Below are positions 7,322 to 13,471 of a stretch of DNA of 22,375 nt, piece after piece. Each line of letters opens with the position of its first letter. Position 1 is the first letter of the stretch. Both the position numbers and the translations under genes were made by a program. The notes below the pieces were generated by a model. The model was given only the letters and a program-made list of their open reading frames with translations. It ran no database searches and was not told where the DNA came from. The stretch comes from a virus: positions 1 to 22,375 of IMG/VR virus record IMGVR_UViG_3300031251_000111. One strand, 5' to 3'.

Positions 7322-9073
7322 TTACTCGAATGCTTCCTTATTTGCCTTATAGGCGACATATGCATCCATCAGAGCAGACACATTATCAATCTTCTCATCC
7401 GCACGCTTCTTCAAAAGCTTACGGTTACCATTAGTATCTTCTAATGTAATAGCGTTGCCCATAGCAAACGACATCAGCTCCTGGTCGAATATGAGAATTC
7501 TTTCTTCACTAAGAATTTTCAATTCCCCAAGAGGAACAGACTCGGTCTTAGCTCCCTGAATAACCTTCTCAATGCCATAAGGACCGTTCTCCTGTTCCCA
7601 GCGAGTAACGAACTCCTTGGCATTGTAGGGGTCGAAACCAAGACAACGAACGTCCATCTCCTGCTCTAATATAAACGCATCTAGATCTTCATAGACCTCC
7701 ATCATGTCAAGAATATTGCCTTCGAGAATCTGTAAACTCCCCTCGGCAATAAACTCGTCATACTTGATGCGCATAGCGGCAGGGAGACGTAGTAGAGTTA
7801 GAGATGTAATATAGCTTCTGGTCTTTACGCCAAACGCCCCATTGGATAGCGGAAATAAGAAAGTAAATGCACAGAAGTCGTCTCCTTGCGATAGGTCAGC
7901 ACCTAAAGCGCAAGGTAATCCCCAAAACTCCCTTGACGAATGAGGAAGAGTTTCTTCGTATGTGAAGAAATATGTGTACCCTTCCATAGGAATGCCAAAC
8001 CGCTTCGCCAGAATATCATTACGAGAAGCAGGAGCTTTCTCTGCTCTTTCTACTTCTAGATGATAGACGTCATACGTTACCGTTTGCCCAAGATTAGGAT
8101 TGGCCTTTAACCATGTCGCTGGGTCAGCAACTTCTTCCAAATCATCAAGTTTGTAATGCCAGATCGAAACGTGTGGTGCTTGGTAGTCTCCACGAAGGAT
8201 ACTGGCCAGCTCCATCTTGATCGTGTCACCAGAGCCATTACGAACCGTACCTTCAGAGCTGATCGCTACAATTAAGTAATCGTCCAACTTGGAGGCGCCC
8301 TGCTCGATAGCCCCGACAACGTCCTCTCGAATATCACCAGATAGCCACTCATCAATAGTGGAGATCTTAGGGCGAAGGCCTTGAAGCTTGTTGATCGACA
8401 TAGGACGGATCTCAAGAAGAGAACCAGTTAAGAAGTTCTCAACGCCCTTCTTGGTAGACGCCAGCTTTACTCGGTTCGCCTTTGAACCGGTAGTATTCTG
8501 CAAAGAACCTTCAGTAAGAAACTTGAATAGCGGACCACGAGATCTAGTGAGCGAGGTTCGAAACGGAGACATTACTTCGTCTGCCTGTTTCATTGTTGGT
8601 GCAGTAGTAATCTGATGAGTTGTCGAGGTGTCAATGTTTAGAAAATATGCATGAATGCACATTGCATACATAGACTTCGCCGCCCCTCGAGCAACGATCA
8701 AATACTGCTTTGTGGTCAGCCTTTTTCTTACAGTTCTCTTTACAAATCTTCCAGGCGATCCGTCTTTTCCTGGTTGATAAACGCTGCGTTCAACGTAATA
8801 GTACCACCCAAATATCTGCTCGGCCCACACCTTGAATGTATCTAGCAAATATAGGTCACTGCCATCAGTCAGAGTTAATTCGTTTTCGCAGTACTTGATG
8901 AAACCCTCAACGGCGTTTATGTCGTAATAAATATTAGGGTTTGCAATCAGTGCGTCGATCCGATTCATCTCCATGCTGATTTCCCGGTTTACTGGAATAT
9001 CACCACGAAGTACGGATTCTCTAAACTCGCCATAGTATTTAGGGGTTGCTTTGTTTTGAAGAGCTAATGCCAC
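7322..9073 (-). CDS. terL: Terminase large subunit (packaging ATPase and nuclease)
   Basis: This is a 583-residue protein. I chose GTG at 9073 because AAAGGAGG lies six bases upstream; the TTG two codons earlier abuts the site. The ATPase domain shows a Walker A of the form ARGAAKS (about 128-134) and Walker B ISTIDE (about 237-242). The nuclease domain shows ALGADLSQGDD (Asp near 393), CLGFDPYN (Asp near 481) and KIDNVSALMDAY (Asp near 563), the expected acidic metal ligands. The length suits a Terminase_1/HK97-type enzyme. It cuts and pumps concatemeric DNA through the portal. It lies several genes away from the probable small subunit, which is unusual. Confidence 0.95.
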   Translation of the reverse strand: MALALQNKATPKYYGEFRESVLRGDIPVNREISMEMNRIDALIANPNIYYDINAVEGFIKYCENELTLTDGSDLYLLDTFKVWAEQIFGWYYYVERSVYQPGKDGSPGRFVKRTVRKRLTTKQYLIVARGAAKSMYAMCIHAYFLNIDTSTTHQITTAPTMKQADEVMSPFRTSLTRSRGPLFKFLTEGSLQNTTGSKANRVKLASTKKGVENFLTGSLLEIRPMSINKLQGLRPKISTIDEWLSGDIREDVVGAIEQGASKLDDYLIVAISSEGTVRNGSGDTIKMELASILRGDYQAPHVSIWHYKLDDLEEVADPATWLKANPNLGQTVTYDVYHLEVERAEKAPASRNDILAKRFGIPMEGYTYFFTYEETLPHSSREFWGLPCALGADLSQGDDFCAFTFLFPLSNGAFGVKTRSYITSLTLLRLPAAMRIKYDEFIAEGSLQILEGNILDMMEVYEDLDAFILEQEMDVRCLGFDPYNAKEFVTRWEQENGPYGIEKVIQGAKTESVPLGELKILSEERILIFDQELMSFAMGNAITLEDTNGNRKLLKKRADEKIDNVSALMDAYVAYKANKEAFE

Positions 9074-9092
9074 TAGCAACCTCCTTTGTCTA

Positions 9093-9563
9093 CTATGGCG
9101 CAGCCGCAGCGGCAGCGGAGATGGTTTTAATTACGGTGTCCCCGTGCTTATTGAAAAACTCTTGAGTGATTCTTTGTCGACGACTACGACGGTCGGTCTT
9201 CTTAACCAGAGCATGGAATTGCTGCTCCATGTTCATACGTTGAATGGCCGCTTGTAGATCCTTATTGCTTAGAACATCGGTTGTGCTTTTCTTAGCAAAC
9301 TGCCTAGAAGCAGCAACATCGACAGCGTCTTTACTAGCAAGTTGTCGTTTGCCACCAACCGTTCTTACAAACTTTCCTGGCTTCTGAGTAGCCGTTACAT
9401 CAGATGCCTTTCGACGCAATTTGCTCGTGGTCGTCTTAGACGTTGTGGTTCGAGTCGATGAGGTATGATCGTTGCGAATGCCCCACTTCTGGCCCTTGAC
9501 GCCGTGATGCTCGAGAATCTCTTCTGGCGTTAAAGCAAAAATATCAGCAATATTAGCCATCAT
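9093..9563 (-). CDS. EHHGVKGQKWG-tagged basic protein C
   Basis: This is a 156-residue protein. Residues 11-31 are LTPEEILEHHGVKGQKWGIR, the same tag as the proteins at 5505-6870. The rest is Thr/Ser/Lys/Arg-rich (TTTSKTTTSKLRRKASD; KKTDRRSRRQRITQEFFNKH) and ends in an Ala run. The start overlaps the connector stop by 11 bases. The second ATG one codon later is an alternative start. The basic, low-complexity body after a conserved tag suggests a nucleic-acid-contacting or internal head protein. Function is unknown. Confidence 0.8.
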   Translation of the reverse strand: MMANIADIFALTPEEILEHHGVKGQKWGIRNDHTSSTRTTTSKTTTSKLRRKASDVTATQKPGKFVRTVGGKRQLASKDAVDVAASRQFAKKSTTDVLSNKDLQAAIQRMNMEQQFHALVKKTDRRSRRQRITQEFFNKHGDTVIKTISAAAAAAP

Positions 9564-9981
9564 ACATCACCCCTTCTATATACCAATACTCCCTATTCGG
9601 GTCTGGCGGTGGAGGAACGAGCGTCTTAGGATCAACAGGATCGAGCATCCACTCCCTATGATAACTGATACGCTGTTCGAATTCTTCGATTTGTTGCTTC
9701 ATTGCGTCTAGTGCGAACGACGTAGACGGAGGATCAAACAGGAGCTTGACCCTTAGATAAATATAAGACTGGCACATGTTAAGAATCGCATCGTCGTTAG
9801 TAAACTCAGACCAGGAGGTTCCTTCTCCACTAATGGAAAACCCTTCGGCAGGCCCAATGCCTAGTTGAGAAAGAGTCCCAATGGCTGAGTTAATATGAAC
9901 AATGATGTCCTGATCAAATGCCGTATAGTCACTGGAAATACCAAGGATCTTTTTTGTACTTCTAAGAATATCATCTTCCAT
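9553..9981 (-). CDS. Head-tail connector / adaptor-like protein
   Basis: This is a 142-residue protein with a strong AAAGGAGGTGA site. It starts MEDDILRSTKKILGISSDYT and continues AFDQDIIVHINSAIGTLSQL and YIYLRVKLLFDPPSTSFALD. This mainly helical layout is typical of gp6-like head-tail connectors in siphoviruses of Gram-positive hosts. Such proteins bind below the portal. The Pro-rich C-terminus (VPPPPDPNREYW) is additional. Its place upstream of terL, rather than after the capsid gene, is out of the usual order. Confidence 0.75.
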   Translation of the reverse strand: MEDDILRSTKKILGISSDYTAFDQDIIVHINSAIGTLSQLGIGPAEGFSISGEGTSWSEFTNDDAILNMCQSYIYLRVKLLFDPPSTSFALDAMKQQIEEFEQRISYHREWMLDPVDPKTLVPPPPDPNREYWYIEGVMYDG

Positions 9982-10007
9982 TGTAGATCACCTCCTTTTC
10001 TGTTATG

Positions 10008-10787
10008 TCAGTAGTGAATACCAAGGAACGCCTCAACCTTTGAGAGCTGAGACATCACCTGAGGGCCTGCAATCCCAGCGTCCACTGAAATATGCTGATT
10101 GACCTCGAACCAGTGCACCATTCCAGCAGTATCTCCACCGAACTGGCCGTCTTCCACAATCTGGTGATAGGCGGGTTGTCCGGCATGCTGGGCGCAATAC
10201 TCAACAGCATTCAATCGAAGCTGAAGTAGTTGGACACCAAGCCCAGCGTCCCCACTCTGCAAAACGCCGGCCTGCTTAATGTGTGTAGCAGGAGTAGGCA
10301 GATGCTGAACAGGAGCACCAGGAGAAACAGGTGGGGTTGGAGCGGCCTCTGGCGAATAAGGAGGACGAGCAAAACCTGTAATATAGGAATTCCCGTTCAA
10401 CTGGCGAACAAGACGCTGTACCTTGTTGCCCCAGTTACCCTCAATCGTAGTGATGGTGTTGTTCGTCCGATTCACAGATTCAACGACACCAGTGTGTTCG
10501 CCATTCCCATAGCAAGCAACGTCGCCGGCTTGAACGTCGCCAGTACCAGGATGCCAACTCAAACCATTAAACCCACTCTTGGCCCAAGCAATAATCTGGC
10601 TAACACTCGCCGTGTGAAACCACGGAAAGCCGATCCGCTTCATTGCCACGGAAACGGTTTCCGCACACCAAGCAACATAATCCCATCCATACTCAACGCC
10701 AATGGGAGTGTTGTTTGATCCGTCAGGAACCTCATGAATACCAAGGAAGCTTCGCATTACATTAAGCAATGCTGTAACAGTCTTCAT
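10008..10787 (-). CDS. Endolysin: CHAP-type peptidase/amidase with peptidoglycan-binding domain
   Basis: This is a 259-residue protein. Residues of about 10-130 form a CHAP-like domain: YVAWCAETVSVAMKRIG gives candidate nucleophile Cys41, EHTGVVESV gives His98, and TTIEGNWG gives the third residue near Glu116. A Pro-rich linker (about 142-168) leads to a PG_binding_1-like domain near 171-245 (SGDAGLGVQLLQLRLN and EDGQFGGDTAGMVHWFEVNQ). It would cut peptidoglycan to release progeny. No signal peptide is seen, so release should need a holin, and none is obvious here. The start overlaps the upstream 49-residue gene by one base. It is unusual to find lysin among packaging genes. Confidence 0.92.
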   Translation of the reverse strand: MKTVTALLNVMRSFLGIHEVPDGSNNTPIGVEYGWDYVAWCAETVSVAMKRIGFPWFHTASVSQIIAWAKSGFNGLSWHPGTGDVQAGDVACYGNGEHTGVVESVNRTNNTITTIEGNWGNKVQRLVRQLNGNSYITGFARPPYSPEAAPTPPVSPGAPVQHLPTPATHIKQAGVLQSGDAGLGVQLLQLRLNAVEYCAQHAGQPAYHQIVEDGQFGGDTAGMVHWFEVNQHISVDAGIAGPQVMSQLSKVEAFLGIHY

Positions 10788-10936
10788 CAGTCGTTCACCT
10801 CGCTACCTGGCGTTTGTTCAGAATGCGTAATAACATTCGCTGATGCATGCGGCTGATCGGCTGGATTAGCCAATGGTAACGCATCCACCTTCTCGCCAGT
10901 CGTTGGATCGATCAATGCGTTTGGAATATCACTCAT
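10787..10936 (-). CDS. Small 49-residue protein, unknown
   Basis: ATG at 10936 follows AAGGAGATCTGGC, a strong ribosome site. The product is MSDIPNALIDPTTGEKVDAL, then PLANPADQPHASANVITHSE, then QTPGSEVND. Its TGA overlaps the endolysin ATG by one base (TGATG), so it is probably translationally coupled to endolysin. It is acidic, polar and has no membrane span, so it is not a classical holin. It shares an MSD start and Pro/Asp richness with the upstream repeat protein. Function is unknown. Confidence 0.7.
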   Translation of the reverse strand: MSDIPNALIDPTTGEKVDALPLANPADQPHASANVITHSEQTPGSEVND

Positions 10937-10947
10937 GCCAGATCTCC

Positions 10948-11502
10948 TTACCAGCTAGAAGCTGCGGTGTCGACGGAGGGAACCGACGCAGGAGCAGGGT
11001 CAGTAGACGGATCATACGGAGCAGGATCGGGAGCCGGAGCAGGATCAGTAGAGGGAAGCGGCGCCGCTACTGGATCGGGCTGAGGAGCAGGAGTTCCAGG
11101 GGGAAACTCTGGATCGACAGCCGGAGCAGGATCAGGCGCAGGGACAGGATCAGGCGCAGGGACAGGATCAGGCGAAGGGATAGGATCAGGAGCCGGAGCA
11201 GGATCGGGAGCAGGGACAGGATCGGGAGCCGGAGCAGGATCAGGCGCAGGGACAGGATCAGGAGCCGGAGCAGGATCAGGCGCAGGGACAGGATCAGGAG
11301 CAGGATCAGGCGCAGGGACAGGATCAGGCGCAGGAGCAGGATCGGGAGCCGGAGCAGGATCAGGCGCAGGGACAGGATCGGGAGCCGGAGCATCCTCTTC
11401 CTCAATCACCTCAGTAATCTCAACAACCTCTTCGACAATCCTGCCATGCGGCGGATCGGTCTGAAGCTCTCCGCCAGACTGAGTGTTCTCAACATCGCTC
11501 AT
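10948..11502 (-). CDS. Pro-Ala-Pro-Asp repeat protein
   Basis: This is a 184-residue protein with AAGGAG upstream. The first 40 residues are acidic (GRIVEEVVEITEVIEEEDAP). Residues 40 to about 150 are an array of PAPDP/PVPDP units, with variants such as PIPSPDP and PAVDPEFPPG. The end is Ser/Asp/Ala-rich. Such rods are extended, rigid spacers in other proteins, for example in surface or cell-wall-spanning regions. No signal peptide or anchor is visible. It sits beside the lysis gene. The repeats at DNA level could change copy number by slippage. Function is unknown. Confidence 0.85.
   Translation of the reverse strand: MSDVENTQSGGELQTDPPHGRIVEEVVEITEVIEEEDAPAPDPVPAPDPAPAPDPAPAPDPVPAPDPAPDPVPAPDPAPAPDPVPAPDPAPAPDPVPAPDPAPAPDPIPSPDPVPAPDPVPAPDPAPAVDPEFPPGTPAPQPDPVAAPLPSTDPAPAPDPAPYDPSTDPAPASVPSVDTAASSW
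11000..11395 (-). repeat. Short tandem DNA repeats encoding the PAPDP array
   Basis: The + strand repeats units such as GGATCAGGCGCAGGGACA and GGATCGGGAGCCGGAGCA, 12-18 bp long, many times over. Units differ at third codon positions (GGA/GGC, TCA/TCG), which suggests amplification followed by drift while keeping the amino-acid pattern. This coding repeat is not a CRISPR, because there are no unique spacers. Confidence 0.85.
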
Positions 11503-11514
11503 TGGAATATCTCC

Positions 11515-11925
11515 TTACCAGAGACGTGTGTCTCCTCTAGTTCGCTCAACAAACGGAACACGAAGCTTACTTCGATCTCCGTAATGTATAGCATTGTGGG
11601 TGTCTTTAGTTGTAGTAATAAGGTACTCAGGATCATACACCCAACTTTCGCCGTGCACGATGTCGTCGGCAGACATTGGGTTAATATGATGCACGAGTAG
11701 TTCAGCATTAATCTCATAGCCAGGAATGCCTAAGTCGCAACCTTCGTCTCTGAGAATAACGTGCCTACGTGCGTGTCTCCATTCAGATGACCGATAGAAC
11801 TCTTGATTAATGTACCTATCGAATCCGAAGGTAGACACCCCAACTTCTCCCCCCAGCATCAGATACTCAAAGCGTTCTTCAAACGTCTCTAAACGTCTTA
11901 GCTCTGAATATCGTCTAGTTTTCAT
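11515..11925 (-). CDS. HNH endonuclease next to the terminase genes
   Basis: This is a 136-residue protein. The HNH core has LLVHHINPMS (His79, His80, Asn82) and a later THNAIHYGD (His110, Asn111, His114). A preceding segment, FYRSSEWRHARRHVILRDEG, holds a single Cys (Cys63). HNH proteins beside terminase genes in cos-type siphoviruses (HK97 gp74 is the known case) help the terminase cut DNA specifically. The overlap of 11 bases with the small terminase-like gene supports that role here. A free-standing homing endonuclease is less likely given this position. Confidence 0.9.
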   Translation of the reverse strand: MKTRRYSELRRLETFEERFEYLMLGGEVGVSTFGFDRYINQEFYRSSEWRHARRHVILRDEGCDLGIPGYEINAELLVHHINPMSADDIVHGESWVYDPEYLITTTKDTHNAIHYGDRSKLRVPFVERTRGDTRLW

Positions 11926-12262
11926 AGCCCGCTTCTAACTCGTCAATCTCTTCTCCACGGTACTCACGGAAAACACGGAGCGCTTCTTCGTACAGTTCTT
12001 CCATGTGCTTCTGCGATTCCATCTGCTCTACCTTGGCGTCCAGCAGTCTGTTCTCGTTCTCAAGTCTAGCCTGCTCTAGACGTTCCCTTGTGGAACCGAG
12101 CTTTAGGTAGTGACTAATAACCTGAGCTGAAGCAGTACCTTCTTGTAGTTGCCTTTCCGCAAGATCGACGGCCTGAGCAATGAGTTGGTTCTCTCTGCCT
12201 TCTGGAGTCGTGGCACGACGCTGCGGTCTTTTAGTTTCGTTTACCTTACGTCTAGATGCCAT
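11915..12262 (-). CDS. Probable terminase small subunit
   Basis: This is a 115-residue, highly charged, mostly helical protein with AAAGGAGGTGA upstream. The N-terminus is basic (SRRKVNETKRPQRRATTPEG). It is followed by ENQLIAQAVDLAERQLQEGT and ASAQVISHYLKLGSTRERLE, then a long coiled-coil segment (LENENRLLDAKVEQMESQKH). It matches the pattern of small terminase-like proteins coded directly upstream of an HNH gene in siphoviruses of Gram-positive hosts. It would recognise the packaging site. An alternative is an unrelated DNA-binding coiled coil. Confidence 0.7.
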   Translation of the reverse strand: MASRRKVNETKRPQRRATTPEGRENQLIAQAVDLAERQLQEGTASAQVISHYLKLGSTRERLEQARLENENRLLDAKVEQMESQKHMEELYEEALRVFREYRGEEIDELEAGYEN

Positions 12263-12286
12263 GGCTGGTATTAGTCACCTCCTTTA

Positions 12287-12733
12287 CTAAAGAAAGAACG
12301 TTATGCTTTGCGTTCCGTACCCGACATAGATCCTATCAAAAGCAATCATTCCAGGAACAACGCCGTCATACGAACCCTTTGGACCGATTGTACAATGCGG
12401 GTTGAATGGATACTGACTAGCGTTCCATCGAGACACAAGCTCACGCATCGACAGAAGTCTTGGCGTCGGTAGTAGTTTAATCACCTCTACCGGATCAGAA
12501 TCATCATCATCTCCGCCGAACTCATCGATTCCAATAGTGCTAAGCGTTATAGATCCTGGGCTAAGAACCGACAACGAATATGCGTCCTTTGCCAGATCGT
12601 TAAACGCCGTGGCACTTAGATCTGGAATCTGACCAGCGTACACAAGTGTCATGTGCGGCAAAGCAATCTTGCACCAATCAGAGTTGATCGGAAGAAGAGC
12701 TAGCATTACTGATTGACTAAAATCTTCAGGCAT
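12287..12733 (-). CDS. 2H phosphoesterase-like protein (2'-5' RNA ligase / cyclic phosphodiesterase superfamily)
   Basis: This is a 148-residue protein with two H-x-T motifs: LPHMTLVYAG (His27, Thr29) and NPHCTIGPKG (His113, Thr115). They are spaced as in the 2H superfamily, where the two motifs face each other in the active site. Members act on 2'-5' bonds, cyclic 2',3'-phosphates or cyclic oligonucleotides. Phage members include the anti-CBASS enzyme Acb1 and RNA-repair enzymes. The acidic loop GGDDDDSDP near 73-81 is additional. The ATG overlaps the end of the DUF6527-like gene by eight bases. The substrate cannot be read from sequence. Confidence 0.8.
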   Translation of the reverse strand: MPEDFSQSVMLALLPINSDWCKIALPHMTLVYAGQIPDLSATAFNDLAKDAYSLSVLSPGSITLSTIGIDEFGGDDDDSDPVEVIKLLPTPRLLSMRELVSRWNASQYPFNPHCTIGPKGSYDGVVPGMIAFDRIYVGYGTQSITFFL

Positions 12734-13085
12734 GGTCGTCGTCCTCGGATAGTTCCGTTACCCAGTCTGGTAAATCAGGCATCGGAACGGATTGGCCAGA
12801 CAATGGATGATCGGAATCACTTAGAAACTCGAAGACGCCGTCTCTCAAAAATGAATGACAACGACAACGGCCTTGTGAAAGGATTGATGGGTGAAGTGTT
12901 GGAGACTCTAAATCTCCGTTCCAATCCCACGATGCTTTCTCAATATCAACTTCAAGATTAACTGGCAGCATGTGAATGCCGTCGTAAAATCCGTTAGGGT
13001 CTGCGGAGACACAACCAGGACAAGAAAACATTAGAGCGTCGTATGTAACACCATGATCAACCACCGTCCTAAGCATTGCTTTCAT
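12726..13085 (-). CDS. DUF6527-like protein
   Basis: This is a 119-residue protein. I prefer the ATG at 13085 because GGAGGT lies five bases upstream; the ATG at 13088 is only two bases away. It shows FSCPGCVSADPN, WDWNGDLESPTLHPSILSQG, CRCHSFLRDGVFEFL and DSDHPLSGQSVPMPDLPDW. This order is characteristic of the DUF6527 family of small phage and bacterial proteins, some of which were once mislabelled as ammonia monooxygenase. Four Cys and a His (CxxC, CxCH) could hold a metal. Function is unknown. It is coupled to the 2H phosphoesterase gene. Confidence 0.75.
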   Translation of the reverse strand: MKAMLRTVVDHGVTYDALMFSCPGCVSADPNGFYDGIHMLPVNLEVDIEKASWDWNGDLESPTLHPSILSQGRCRCHSFLRDGVFEFLSDSDHPLSGQSVPMPDLPDWVTELSEDDDHA

Positions 13086-13088
13086 CAT

Positions 13089-13231
13089 TCACCTCCAGTC
13101 CTTTGCCATCGATCTAAAAACCCGAAAATTTTCACGGAAAAGTACCGCCGGGGCTTTTTTTGGAAGCCAGGCGATGCGCAGGGGGGGTCTGATATGCGAG
13201 GTAGGCCCCCCTACCTTCAATTAAAATAATT
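13089..13231. other. Non-coding region; possible cos/pac packaging site
   Basis: This is one of the longer gene-free stretches outside the 17.6-kb repeat region. It holds a palindrome GAAAATTTTC, a GTACCGCCGGGGCTTTTTTT segment, a seven-G run in GCAGGGGGGGTC, and a 7-bp hairpin AGGTAGG-CCCC-CCTACCT (13,199-13,216). An AT-rich tract lies at 13,217-13,240. It stands upstream of the genes leading to the small terminase and HNH nuclease. A packaging recognition or cut site is a reasonable inference. The hairpin could instead end transcription from the preceding gene, but it lacks a T-tract. Confidence 0.4.
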
Positions 13232-13471
13232 TTAAATTTCTCGAGTCACTCTTTTGTATAAACCTAAAACATTTTCAGAAATAATTTCATCAATCGCATC
13301 TTCATTGGCCTGAAGCTGATCAGCATCTGATAGTTCATCCGATGTCACAGTGATACGAGCGAGGAACGGTAGTGTGTTGTATCCCTTACTCATGTCATAG
13401 GCAAGCCACTCATCGAACTCATCGAACGGCGAGTAAGGATTGTCCACAGTTGTTAGCATTGACTCAACCAT
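13232..13471 (-). CDS. Small acidic protein, unknown
   Basis: This is a 79-residue protein. ATG at 13471 follows AAAGGAGAG and overlaps the stop of the RNAP-like gene by eight bases (ATGGTTGA); two upstream ATGs in frame lack such spacing. The sequence begins MVESMLTTVDNPYSPFDEFD, then EWLAYDMSKGYNTLPFLARI. It is acidic, with an ADQLQANEDAIDEIISENVL helix. Overlap with the large gene suggests translational coupling, and it may be a partner or regulator of that protein. No family was recognised. Confidence 0.8.
   Translation of the reverse strand: MVESMLTTVDNPYSPFDEFDEWLAYDMSKGYNTLPFLARITVTSDELSDADQLQANEDAIDEIISENVLGLYKRVTREI

Noticed and set aside
11000-11395. Possible CRISPR array because of the many short repeats
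   Set aside because: Repeats are 12-18 bp, contiguous, in coding frame, with no spacers of unique sequence or cas genes.
10873-11700. A 275-codon plus-strand frame with Arg/Ile/Ser repeats
   Set aside because: It is the antisense of the PAPDP repeats and endpoints of neighbouring genes; no ribosome site or family motif.
13247-13268. GTATAAACCTAAA on the plus strand resembles the tandem copies at 17,050
   Set aside because: It falls inside the end of the 79-residue gene (GLYKRVTREI), has no upstream AAAGTAA, and is likely chance.
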